Part shown: piece by piece, positions 46,980 to 56,612 of the stretch
How the letters are laid out: the number at the start of each line of letters is the position of its first letter
How positions within the stretch are numbered: the stretch's first letter is position 1
From: an uncultured Pelagibacteraceae bacterium
GTDB taxonomy: Bacteria; Pseudomonadota; Alphaproteobacteria; Pelagibacterales; Pelagibacteraceae
Direction of reading: 5' to 3'
NCBI GenBank assembly: GCA_902567785.1
Contig: CACFOR010000001.1
Location: 62,001-126,000, forward strand
DNA: 64,000 nucleotides
The notes under the pieces: generated by a model
The model's database searches: none
What the model saw: only the letters and a program-made list of their open reading frames with translations
What the model was told of the DNA's origin: nothing
Translations under genes and position numbers: made by a program

Positions 46980-47631
46980 TCAGCTAATTTTAAAATTTCC
47001 AACACATAAGGCTTATAAAAAGGAAGACTTTTATGTTTCACCAAGCAATCAAGAAGCATATGATTTTATAAATAGTTGGCCACGATGGATTAAGCGAATT
47101 GTAAATATTTTTGGACCCTCAGGATCAGGAAAATCTCACTTAGCCTCAATTTTAAAAAATAAAACAAAATGTTTACAAATTGATTCGAAAAAACTAAATG
47201 AAGAAATTTTTATAAAATTTAAGACAAAAGAAGCTTTGATAATAGAAGATCTATCTGAAAATATATCTGAAAAATTATTATTTTCAGTTTGGAACACAGC
47301 TTTACAGGACAATAAGTATGTTTTAATAACCTCAAAAAAATCAATTAGTTCTTATAATTTTAAACTAAAAGATTTAAAATCCAGAGTAAATAGTTCTTTG
47401 GTTATTGATATAAAACTTCCAAGTGATGATCTAATTAGTGTAATTCTTGCAAAAAATTTTTCAGATAAACAAATTAAGGTTGAAAAGAAGCACATTGAAT
47501 ACATAATAAAACGAATTGACAGGTCATATGAAAAAATATCTCAATTTATTTTAACTTTAGACAAATATTCCTTAAAAAAAGGGAGACCTTTTGGATTAAA
47601 AATGATTAAAGAAGTGTTAAAAATGTTATAA
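46972..47631 (+). CDS. DnaA-homolog AAA+ protein (Hda/HdaA-like)
   Basis: [19 protein letters not shown]...[20 protein letters not shown]; short DnaA-like ATPase. Confidence 0.8.
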   Translation: MNDQLILKFPTHKAYKKEDFYVSPSNQEAYDFINSWPRWIKRIVNIFGPSGSGKSHLASILKNKTKCLQIDSKKLNEEIFIKFKTKEALIIEDLSENISEKLLFSVWNTALQDNKYVLITSKKSISSYNFKLKDLKSRVNSSLVIDIKLPSDDLISVILAKNFSDKQIKVEKKHIEYIIKRIDRSYEKISQFILTLDKYSLKKGRPFGLKMIKEVLKML

Positions 47632-47650
47632 ATTTTTAAAAGGAATCACT

Positions 47651-49444
47651 TTGCATAAATATAGAACACACACATGCTCGGAAATTAACAAAAAGAACTC
47701 TGGAAGCAATGTAAAACTTTCTGGATGGATACATAGAAAAAGAGATCACGGAAATCTTTTATTTTTCGACTTAAGAGATCATTTTGGATTAACACAATGT
47801 GTTATTGAAAAAAATAATAAATTTTTTAAAGAAGTAGAAAAAATCAAACCAGAGTCAGTAGTTTGTGTAAATGGAAAAGTTGTTAATAGGTCTCCAGACA
47901 CAATTAATAAAGATATATTTACTGGTGAAGTAGAGGTACAAGTCTCTCTCTTTGAAATTTTATCTGAATCTAAAGATTTACCAATGCCTGTTTTTGGAGA
48001 ACAAGATTACCCCGAGGAAACACGATTAAAATATAGATTTTTAGATTTGAGAAGAGAAGAAATGCATGAAAATATTGTTTTAAGATCAAAAGTAATTTCT
48101 TTTATAAGAAATAAAATGATAGCTAACGATTTTTTAGAATTTCAAACTCCAATATTAACAGCTTCTAGCCCTGAAGGAGCAAGAGATTTTTTAGTTCCAA
48201 GCAGAATGCATCCTGGTAAATTTTATGCCTTGCCTCAAGCACCACAACAATTCAAACAAATGGTTATGATTTCAGGATTTGATAAATATTTTCAAATAGC
48301 ACCATGTTTTAGAGACGAAGATGGTAGAGCAGATAGAAGTCCTGGAGAACATTACCAATTAGATATGGAAATGTCTTTTGTTGAACAAGAGGATATTTTT
48401 AAGATTGTAGAGCCAATTTTTTTTGATTTATTTTCTGAATATGGGAAAGGTAAAATTATTTCTAAAACTCCATTTAAAAAAATCACTTATAAAGAATCAA
48501 TGTTAAAGTATGGTACTGACAAACCTGATTTAAGAAATTCAATTGAAATATTCGATGTTACAGAGCTCATGAAAAGAGAAGATGTTAAGTTAGAAATTTT
48601 TAAAAAAGTTATTGAAAAGAATGGAATTGTTAGAGCTATACCTGCTCCTAACACATCTTCTAAACCAAGAAGTTTTTTTGATGGATACAATAATTGGGCA
48701 AAAGAAGAAAAAGCAAAAGGACTAGGCTACATTATACTAGAAAAAGAAGAAGATAAATTAATTGGTAAAGGACCTATAGGAAAATTTTTCTCTGAGAAAG
48801 CAATAAATGAATTAGCAAAATTATGTAAACTTAAGGAAAAAGATGCGGTTTTTTTCTCTGCTGACACAGCAAAAGAAGCTGAAAGAATTTCAGGCATGGT
48901 TAGACAAAAATTAGGTAAAGAATTAAATCTTATAAATAGTAATAAATTTGAGTTTTGTTGGATAACTGATTACCCAATGTATCAATATGATCAAGACCAG
49001 AAAAAATTTGATTTTAGTCATAATCCTTTTTCAATGCCACAAGTTAACATTAAAGATTTTGATAAAGCGGATCCATTATCAATACTTGCATACCAATACG
49101 ACTTAGTTTGTAATGGTTATGAAATATCTTCAGGGGCGATAAGGAACCATTTGCCTGATTTAATGTATAAAGTTTTTTCTAAGGTGGGTTATTCCAAAGA
49201 AGAAGTAAATTCAAAATTTGAAGGTATGATAAAAGCACTTTCATATGGAGCACCTCCTCACGGAGGTATGGCTCCCGGAATTGATAGGATTGTTATGCTA
49301 TTGGCAGGGAAAAATAATATAAGAGAGGTTACTTTGTTTCCGATGAATCAAAATGCACAAGATCTTTTAATGGGAGCGCCTTCAAAAATAGGCGACAAAC
49401 AACTTAAAGAATTAAATATAAAAGTAATAGAAAAAAAGAAGTAA
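47651..49444 (+). CDS. aspS: Aspartyl-tRNA synthetase
   Basis: [47 protein letters not shown]...[24 protein letters not shown]. Confidence 0.97.
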   Translation: MHKYRTHTCSEINKKNSGSNVKLSGWIHRKRDHGNLLFFDLRDHFGLTQCVIEKNNKFFKEVEKIKPESVVCVNGKVVNRSPDTINKDIFTGEVEVQVSLFEILSESKDLPMPVFGEQDYPEETRLKYRFLDLRREEMHENIVLRSKVISFIRNKMIANDFLEFQTPILTASSPEGARDFLVPSRMHPGKFYALPQAPQQFKQMVMISGFDKYFQIAPCFRDEDGRADRSPGEHYQLDMEMSFVEQEDIFKIVEPIFFDLFSEYGKGKIISKTPFKKITYKESMLKYGTDKPDLRNSIEIFDVTELMKREDVKLEIFKKVIEKNGIVRAIPAPNTSSKPRSFFDGYNNWAKEEKAKGLGYIILEKEEDKLIGKGPIGKFFSEKAINELAKLCKLKEKDAVFFSADTAKEAERISGMVRQKLGKELNLINSNKFEFCWITDYPMYQYDQDQKKFDFSHNPFSMPQVNIKDFDKADPLSILAYQYDLVCNGYEISSGAIRNHLPDLMYKVFSKVGYSKEEVNSKFEGMIKALSYGAPPHGGMAPGIDRIVMLLAGKNNIREVTLFPMNQNAQDLLMGAPSKIGDKQLKELNIKVIEKKK

Positions 49445-49447
49445 TTC

Positions 49448-50302
49448 TTATTTATTGCTTTTTAAATTGATTCTTACGTTACTAAGATCAACAAGTTTAT
49501 CCTTATAATTGCTTCTAATAAATCCTTTACTAGTAATACCTTTTACCAATTTTAAAAAAGTATCGTCAGCATCATCACTGGAAATTTTATCATTTATCGT
49601 CTTACTTATTGAAGGAGTATGAGCTAGATCTTCTCTACCTAAATAGGATATTGCTAGTTCCCTAAAAATATAATCTAAAATTGACGAAGCATTTAATATT
49701 CTATCGTTGCCCTTAATTTCACCAGACGGTTCAAATTTCGTTTCTATAAATGCATCAACAAATTCATCTAATGGCACTCCATATTGAAGCCCAAGAGATA
49801 TTGCTATAGCAAAGTTATTCATTAATGCTTTTACTAACTCTCCTTCTTTATTCATATCAATAAAGATTTCACCAACTTTTCCATCATCATACTCACCAGT
49901 ATGTAAGTATATTTTATGATCTCCTATGCTAACTTTTTGAATGTAACCTTTTCTTCTGTCAGGCATTTTTGATCTATTGCTATTTTTCTTTATGTATTTT
50001 TGTATATTTACATTATTTGTCTCATTCGATGTTTGAAATTTACTACTGTTAGTAATTTTTTCAGTAATAGCAGAGTTAATTTCAGAGGAATCTTTTGATA
50101 ATTTTTTGCTTGTAGATTCTTCTATATTTTTTTTGCTATCAGTTCTTTTTGTTTTTCTATTGTTTAGTCTAAGATCTATTATTTCAAATTTTCCATCATT
50201 GCGGTTTTCTAATTCAGAGAGTTTATTTTCATTAAGTTCATCAAGTTTATGTACAATTTTGAAAGTACATGAATAAAATGTTTCGACTACATATTTAGAC
50301 AT
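49448..50302 (-). CDS. Stand-alone protein homologous to the C-terminal (TSCPD-like) region of B12-dependent ribonucleotide reductase NrdJ
   Basis: [90 protein letters not shown]...[21 protein letters not shown] resembles the NrdJ C-terminus; no catalytic RNR core present. Confidence 0.78.
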   Translation of the reverse strand: MSKYVVETFYSCTFKIVHKLDELNENKLSELENRNDGKFEIIDLRLNNRKTKRTDSKKNIEESTSKKLSKDSSEINSAITEKITNSSKFQTSNETNNVNIQKYIKKNSNRSKMPDRRKGYIQKVSIGDHKIYLHTGEYDDGKVGEIFIDMNKEGELVKALMNNFAIAISLGLQYGVPLDEFVDAFIETKFEPSGEIKGNDRILNASSILDYIFRELAISYLGREDLAHTPSISKTINDKISSDDADDTFLKLVKGITSKGFIRSNYKDKLVDLSNVRINLKSNK

Positions 50303-50465
50303 AATTTAAAAACCTCAAATATTTGATTATTTTTATATATCGTGAGCATTTCTATGATATACAGTAAATGTATTTTAAGTCTAATAAATAATTTACAATT
50401 TTTGATTGTGTGGATTTTAAATTTAGAAAAAGGATAAAGGTTAAAAACGATTCGTTTAAAATTTT

Positions 50466-50831
50466 ATGATTAGTTTTTTTAAGCAAATATTTACTTGGTG
50501 GCACAAACAAACACTAGGAACTTTTTTATACACTTTATTTTCTGGCAAGTTTGTTGGAAAAGATCAGTTTGAAAATAAATATTATACTAATTCTAAAGGA
50601 AAAAGGTGGGTTATATATAATAGCGCCATTGAATCGACAAAAATTCCACCAGAATGGCATTCATGGATACATTTTATGACAAATAAACCACACGAAAATT
50701 TAAAAAAATTTTCATGGCAGAAAGATCACGAAGAGAATTTAACAGGAACAGAAAAGGCATATAAGCCTGAGGGATCTTTAGTTCATAGTAAAAGAAAAAT
50801 TATTAAAAAATATGAAACTTGGAAATCTTAA
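50466..50831 (+). CDS. NADH:ubiquinone oxidoreductase accessory subunit, NDUFA12 family
   Basis: TLGTFLYTLFSGKFVGKDQFENKYYTNSKGKRWVIYN...IPPEWHSWIHFMTNKPH. Confidence 0.93.
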   Translation: MISFFKQIFTWWHKQTLGTFLYTLFSGKFVGKDQFENKYYTNSKGKRWVIYNSAIESTKIPPEWHSWIHFMTNKPHENLKKFSWQKDHEENLTGTEKAYKPEGSLVHSKRKIIKKYETWKS

Positions 50832-51342
50832 CATTTTTATTTATTTTTTAATATTTTTAATTCTAAGTACTAAAATTGCTTTTTCAGCAGATAAAATTGA
50901 ATCAGTTCCTTTAATAAACCTAGAAGATCTGTCCCCAACTTTTGAAGAAGATAAAGATGAATTGGAAACAAATGAAACTACAGATGATAACTTAAATCAA
51001 ATAAAAAATACATCTGAAGAAAAAGCTACAATAAATAATGATAAAATTTATGTAAATATTGAAGCTCTCGATAAAATAACAGCAAAAACTTCTTCTATAA
51101 AATTGGCAATAGGAGAGAAAAAATTTTTTGGTCATTTAGAAATCAAAGCTTTAAAATGTCAACTTTTGGAACACAACGATTCCCTGGACATGGTTGCTTA
51201 TTTACAGGTCAAAGATCTTTCAAATAAAGATAATAATCAGGTTTTTTTATTTAACGGATGGACTTTTGCTTCTAGCCCAACTTTAAAATCGATTGATCAT
51301 CCAGTTTATGATTTGTGGATTACAAGTTGTGATAATGTTTAA
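50812..51342 (+). CDS. DUF2155 family periplasmic protein
   Basis: Signal peptide; KLAIGEKKFFGHLEIKALKC...VFLFNGWTFASSPTLKSIDHPVYDLWITSC. Confidence 0.85.
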   Translation: MKLGNLNIFIYFLIFLILSTKIAFSADKIESVPLINLEDLSPTFEEDKDELETNETTDDNLNQIKNTSEEKATINNDKIYVNIEALDKITAKTSSIKLAIGEKKFFGHLEIKALKCQLLEHNDSLDMVAYLQVKDLSNKDNNQVFLFNGWTFASSPTLKSIDHPVYDLWITSCDNV

Positions 51343-52676
51343 TAAAAAGATTCTTTAACAAGCCAATTTACATCAAAGTCAGAATTTACAAATTTTTCAT
51401 GTTTTAGTATTTTTTTATGCAAGTCTATGGTTGTGGTAATGCCTTCAATTACAAATTCATTTAATGATCTTAGTACTCTTTGTATTGCTTCTTCTCTATC
51501 TCTTCCCTGGCATATAAGTTTGCAAACCAAACTGTCATAGTAAGGTGTTATTTTACAACCTTGGAAAATAGCTCCATCAACTCTGGTTCTAAAACCAGAA
51601 GGCTGATGACATACTGAAATTATTCCAGGGCTTGGTTGAAAATTTTTGCTTGGATCTTCTGCGTTAATTCTACATTCAATGACATGACCTCTAAAAGTTA
51701 TGTCTGACTGTTTTAAAGAAGTCTTTCCTTTAGAAGCAATTTTTATTTGTTCTTTTACAATATCTATACCGCCTCTGATTTCAGAAACGGGATGTTCAAC
51801 TTGAATTCTTGTATTCATTTCCAAGAAGAAAAATTTTCCCTTATCATAAATAAATTCAACAGTTCCGGCACCTTCATAATTAAGTTTGCTAACCATCTTA
51901 ACTGTTCTATCCAGCAAATCTTCTCTGGTTTTTTCATTTAATACTGGACTAGGAGATTCTTCTATAAGTTTTTGATGTTTTCTTTGAACCGAACAATCTC
52001 TTTCACCCATGTGTATTGTGGTTTTGCCATCTGATAAAATTTGTACTTCGATATGTCTAGGATGTTCAAAATATTTTTCAATATAAACTTCATCATTAGA
52101 AAAATATTTTTTAGCTTCTTGTTTTGCTAAAGAAAGTGCTGTTTCAAGTTCTTCTTCTTTTTTGACTAGTTTCATTCCTTTTCCACCACCCCCAGCCGAT
52201 GCTTTGATTAGAATTGGATATCCTATATTTGATGAGATTTTTTTTGCTTCCTCAAGTGAATTTATATTTTTTTCAGATCCTTCAATAACAGGAAGACCCA
52301 AACTTTTTGCTGTTCTTTTTGCTTGAATTTTATCTCCCATTTTTTTCATTATTTCAGGGCTCGGTCCAATAAATTTTATTTTACTTTTTCCAACAATTTC
52401 AGCAAAATGATAATTTTCTGATAAAAAACCATAACCAGGATGAATGGCATCAGCTCCAGTTACATCCGCGGCTGACATAATAGCAGCTACATTTAAATAA
52501 CTATTTTGTGGTTTGTGCGAGCCTATACAAATACTTTCGTCAGCTAATCTTACATGCATAGATTCTAAATCAACATCGGAATGTACTGCTACTGTAGGAA
52601 TATTTAATTCTTTACAAGCTCTAATTATACGAACCGCTATTTCACCACGGTTAGCAATTAAAATTTTTTTAAACAT
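51339..52676 (-). CDS. accC: Acetyl-CoA carboxylase biotin carboxylase subunit
   Basis: MFKKILIANRGEIAVRIIRACKELNIPTVAVHSDVD...GGGGKGMK...EMNTRIQVEHPVSE. Confidence 0.97.
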   Translation of the reverse strand: MFKKILIANRGEIAVRIIRACKELNIPTVAVHSDVDLESMHVRLADESICIGSHKPQNSYLNVAAIMSAADVTGADAIHPGYGFLSENYHFAEIVGKSKIKFIGPSPEIMKKMGDKIQAKRTAKSLGLPVIEGSEKNINSLEEAKKISSNIGYPILIKASAGGGGKGMKLVKKEEELETALSLAKQEAKKYFSNDEVYIEKYFEHPRHIEVQILSDGKTTIHMGERDCSVQRKHQKLIEESPSPVLNEKTREDLLDRTVKMVSKLNYEGAGTVEFIYDKGKFFFLEMNTRIQVEHPVSEIRGGIDIVKEQIKIASKGKTSLKQSDITFRGHVIECRINAEDPSKNFQPSPGIISVCHQPSGFRTRVDGAIFQGCKITPYYDSLVCKLICQGRDREEAIQRVLRSLNEFVIEGITTTIDLHKKILKHEKFVNSDFDVNWLVKESFY

Positions 52677-52678
52677 TT

Positions 52679-53092
52679 TTATTTTACAGAAATTAGAGGT
52701 TGTCCAAATTCAACAGGTTCACCATCTTTAACAAAAATTTTACTTACAGTGCCATCATGTGTCGAAGGAACATGATTCATTGTTTTCATAGCTTCTACTA
52801 TCATTATCGTTTGTCCTTTTTTTATTTTGTGTCCCACTTCTACAAATTTCTTTCCCCCCGGTTCAGAAGCCAAGTAGGCTGTTCCCACAATAGGAGAAGT
52901 AACGTTATTTCCGTTATTTTCAGAAGATATTTGTTTTTTTTTTACATCAGCATTAGCAAAGATTGAACCTGGATTATTTATAGATCTAGAAACTTTTACT
53001 TTAGTTGTTCCTTCACCATATTCAATTTCACTTAGATTAAATTCTTTTAAATAACTTACTAATTCTTCAATTATTTTTTTATTTATCTTCAT
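52679..53092 (-). CDS. accB: Acetyl-CoA carboxylase biotin carboxyl carrier protein
   Basis: Biotinylation motif MIVEAMKTMNHV. Confidence 0.96.
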   Translation of the reverse strand: MKINKKIIEELVSYLKEFNLSEIEYGEGTTKVKVSRSINNPGSIFANADVKKKQISSENNGNNVTSPIVGTAYLASEPGGKKFVEVGHKIKKGQTIMIVEAMKTMNHVPSTHDGTVSKIFVKDGEPVEFGQPLISVK

Positions 53093-53097
53093 TTAGT

Positions 53098-53544
53098 TTA
53101 TTTACTTTTATTCAAAATTTCCTTCATAGAATCTAAAGCCATAATATATCCTTTTACTCCAAATCCACAAATAATTCCTTGAGCAGCTTTGCTAATTAAG
53201 GATTTTTTCCTAAAATCTTCTCTATTATATATATTAGTTATGTGTATTTCTATTACAGGCAGTTTGATTGCCAAAAGAGCGTCTAAAATAGCAACAGAAG
53301 TGTGAGTATAACCCGCAGCATTAATTATTATTCCATTAAAAACACCTTTTGATTTTTGTATCATTGTAACTATTTCTCCTTCAATATTTGACTGATCAAA
53401 TTTAATTTCCAGATCAATAGATTTAGCATGAGATTCGCAGTTTTTTTTAACTTCTCCCAAAGTAACTTTGCCATATTTAGATTCTTCCCTTTCTCCAAGA
53501 AGATTTAAATTTGGGCCATTTATAATTAGTATTTTTTTTGTCAT
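53098..53544 (-). CDS. aroQ: 3-dehydroquinate dehydratase type II
   Basis: ILIINGPNLNLLGEREESKYG...GIIINAAGYTHTSVAILDAL...EIHITNIYNREDFRKKS. Confidence 0.96.
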   Translation of the reverse strand: MTKKILIINGPNLNLLGEREESKYGKVTLGEVKKNCESHAKSIDLEIKFDQSNIEGEIVTMIQKSKGVFNGIIINAAGYTHTSVAILDALLAIKLPVIEIHITNIYNREDFRKKSLISKAAQGIICGFGVKGYIMALDSMKEILNKSK

Positions 53545-53567
53545 TTAAATAAGTTAAAATAATTTAA

Positions 53568-53786
53568 ATGAATAACTTAAATGTGGCAAAAATACAATTA
53601 AATGGAAATTCTTACGAAATTAATCATGGTACAAATTTAAACCAGCTGCTAAATAAGCTTAAAATTCAAAAAAACAAGGTGGCTGTTGAGATAAATGGAG
53701 TGATTGTTGAAAAAAATAAATATCAAAATCTAATTTTAAACAAAGATGATAAAGTGGAAATAGTTCATTTTATAGGAGGAGGATAA
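53568..53786 (+). CDS. thiS: Sulfur carrier protein ThiS
   Basis: Ubiquitin-like small protein ending in GGG, directly upstream of thiG. Confidence 0.93.
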   Translation: MNNLNVAKIQLNGNSYEINHGTNLNQLLNKLKIQKNKVAVEINGVIVEKNKYQNLILNKDDKVEIVHFIGGG

Positions 53787-53789
53787 AAT

Positions 53790-54560
53790 ATGGAAGATAT
53801 TTTTACTATAGCTAACAAAAATTTTAATTCTAGGTTGATAGTTGGAACAGGAAAATACAAAGATTTTGAAGAAACAGCGAACGCAGTGAAAGCTTCAGGA
53901 GCAGATATCGTCACTGTTGCAATTAGGAGAGTAAACATTCTTGATAAAGATCAACCCTTGTTAATGGATTATTTAGATCCAAAAACTATTACATACCTCC
54001 CAAATACTGCTGGCTGTTTTTCTTCAGATGAAGCTTTAAGAACATTAAGATTGGCTAGAGAAATTGGCGGCTGGAGGTTAGTAAAGCTAGAAGTTTTAGG
54101 AGATAAAAAAACACTTTATCCAAATATGATAGAAACAATAAAATCTACAGAAGTTTTAGTTAAAGAAGGTTTTGAAGTTATGGTTTATTGTACTGATGAT
54201 CCAATTTTATCTAAAAAATTAGAAGATGTAGGAGCTTGTGCTATTATGCCATTGGGAGCACCAATTGGTTCTGGCTTAGGCTTACAAAATAAAATAAATA
54301 TAAAGTTAATTAAAGAACAATCTTCTGTACCAGTAATTGTGGACGCAGGAGTTGGAACAGCATCAGATGCAACAATAGCAATGGAGTTAGGTTGCGATGG
54401 TGTACTTGTAAACACAGCAATTGCTGAGGCTAAAAATCCAATACTAATGGCTGAAGCAATGAAGAATGCAGTCGTAGCAGGAAGGAAGGCTTTTAAAGCA
54501 GGAAGAATGAAAAAAAGAAAGTTTGCTAGTCCTTCTTCACCAAAGACTGGCTTAATTTAA
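53790..54560 (+). CDS. thiG: Thiazole synthase
   Basis: [33 protein letters not shown]...[31 protein letters not shown]. Confidence 0.97.
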   Translation: MEDIFTIANKNFNSRLIVGTGKYKDFEETANAVKASGADIVTVAIRRVNILDKDQPLLMDYLDPKTITYLPNTAGCFSSDEALRTLRLAREIGGWRLVKLEVLGDKKTLYPNMIETIKSTEVLVKEGFEVMVYCTDDPILSKKLEDVGACAIMPLGAPIGSGLGLQNKINIKLIKEQSSVPVIVDAGVGTASDATIAMELGCDGVLVNTAIAEAKNPILMAEAMKNAVVAGRKAFKAGRMKKRKFASPSSPKTGLI

Positions 54561-56437
54561 TAGTTTGCGGTTTTTTTATTAATAAAATTACCTTTTTTTG
54601 GCTTGGTATGATATCTAAATTTCTTATGAAATTTATGACCCATCTTAAATTTTTTATTATTTTTTATATTAATAAATTTATTATTGCCATAATTTTTATC
54701 AATTGAAATTTTTTCAATATTTTCAACTTTATTGATTATTTTTTTATTTTTATTCAATAATTCAATTGTATATTCAGGAATTACCAAGTTGTTGTTTGCC
54801 ATTATGTTTAACTCAAGTTTATATTTATTTCTAAAATGAGTAATTTCCTTTTCTAAATTTTCATTTATATATGTGCTTACTTTTAAAGGTACGCTAATAT
54901 TTATAATTTTTGCTTTATTGGAAAACGCTAATTCTTCTCCTTTTTTAACTACTTTTAAGGCAAAAGAATCAAGCGAAAGTGTCATATTCCATTTAACTGA
55001 GCTTTCTCTAAGTCTTTGTCTTGTCATCTCAAGCAGACCAAAACTACTTATTCTACCAAATTGCATTCTAGCTCTATCATCCTTTAATTTTTCCTTTAAT
55101 TTTCTTTCAATAGTTCTTCTATTATGAAAATTAAACATATCTATAAAATCAATTACAATTAATCCAGAAAGATCTCTTATTTTAATTTGCCTAGATATTT
55201 CTTCTGCTGCTTCAAGATTAGTTTTCAAAGCTGTTTTTTCAATATTTGATTCTTTAATAGATTGTCCTGAATTTACATCTATAGACACCAAAGCTTCCGT
55301 AGGGTTAATTACTATATAACCTCCTGATTCTAATTTTACAACTGGTTCGAAAATTCGATTTAGTTTTCTCTCAATTTCTTCAGCATGAAAAAGAGGTATT
55401 TTTCCTCTATATTTTTTAATTTTTTTTACATTTTCTGGCATTAAAATTTTCATAAAATTTTTTGCTTTTTGATATCCTTCGTTCCCATCTACAACAACGC
55501 TATTAGTTTCGCTGTCATACATATCTCTTAATGCTCTTTTAATTATATCTCCTTCTTCATAAACAAGACTAGGAGCTATTGAAGTAATAGTCTTTGATTT
55601 AATTTCTTCCCAAGTTTTTATTGTATTTTGTATATCGTTACCAATTTCATTTTTAGTTTTATTTAAACCCGCTGTTCTTACTATTAAACCCATAGAGTTT
55701 GGAATATCTATTTCTTTAAGAATATTTCTAATTTTTCTTCTATCATCGGAATTTACTATTTTTCTAGATATACCTCCGCCCCTTGCAGTATTTGGCATTA
55801 AAACACTGTATTTTCCAGCGAGAGATATAAAAGTTGATAAAGCAGCACCTTTTTGTCCTCGTTCGTCTTTTAATATTTGAACTAAAATTATTTGATCAGG
55901 TTTAATAACTTCTTGTATTTTGTATCTTCTAATCCCGTATTTTTTTTTCAATTCATTAAACTGGTCACTTTTTTCTGGAGTAATACTTTCTTCTTTAGGT
56001 GTTCCATTATTATTTATATTTGTTTGTTCATTAGCGTTAGCTGTATTGACACCATTATTATTAGTATTAACTGTAGCAGAATCATTATCTTTATTTTGGA
56101 TTTTTTCATTTTCTTGTAAATTTTTATTTTTTTCTTTTAATTCTAATCTTAAATTTTCTTCCTCTTTTTTAAGTCTAATTTTATCATCATGAGGAATATT
56201 ATAATAATCTGACTGAATGTCATTGAAAGCCAAAAAACCATGTTTTTGTTTTCCATAATTAACAAAAGCAGCTTGCAGAGAAGGCTCAATCCTACTAACT
56301 TTTCCTAGATAAATGTTATTTTTTAAATGGAGTCTATTTTTGTTTTCGTACTCATATTCTTCAATATGATTTTTTGATTTGAGTACAACTCTAGTTTCGT
56401 TTGGATGCGATGCATCAATGTATAAATTCTTTTCCAT
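54557..56437 (-). CDS. rne: Ribonuclease E/G
   Basis: S1 region plus catalytic [71 protein letters not shown]. Confidence 0.95.
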   Translation of the reverse strand: MEKNLYIDASHPNETRVVLKSKNHIEEYEYENKNRLHLKNNIYLGKVSRIEPSLQAAFVNYGKQKHGFLAFNDIQSDYYNIPHDDKIRLKKEEENLRLELKEKNKNLQENEKIQNKDNDSATVNTNNNGVNTANANEQTNINNNGTPKEESITPEKSDQFNELKKKYGIRRYKIQEVIKPDQIILVQILKDERGQKGAALSTFISLAGKYSVLMPNTARGGGISRKIVNSDDRRKIRNILKEIDIPNSMGLIVRTAGLNKTKNEIGNDIQNTIKTWEEIKSKTITSIAPSLVYEEGDIIKRALRDMYDSETNSVVVDGNEGYQKAKNFMKILMPENVKKIKKYRGKIPLFHAEEIERKLNRIFEPVVKLESGGYIVINPTEALVSIDVNSGQSIKESNIEKTALKTNLEAAEEISRQIKIRDLSGLIVIDFIDMFNFHNRRTIERKLKEKLKDDRARMQFGRISSFGLLEMTRQRLRESSVKWNMTLSLDSFALKVVKKGEELAFSNKAKIINISVPLKVSTYINENLEKEITHFRNKYKLELNIMANNNLVIPEYTIELLNKNKKIINKVENIEKISIDKNYGNNKFINIKNNKKFKMGHKFHKKFRYHTKPKKGNFINKKTANY

Positions 56438-56612
56438 GAAAATTTGTTCCCGTTTCTATTGAATATGTTGTTCATAAGTTTGAATCTCTTATTATCTTGA
56501 TAGATACTTATACCTTAAATTTACAGATAAATACATGAGTTTTTTTCTCTCATTTTCAATTAAATCTAGAAATGCCTTAAGAAAGCCAGAATCAATTCAT
56601 TTCTTCAAATGA

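Noticed and set aside
55892-56192. Two overlapping plus-strand ORFs inside rne, hydrophobic
   Set aside because: They are the antisense of the Asn-rich rne insertion; hydrophobicity follows from complementing Asn/Lys codons.
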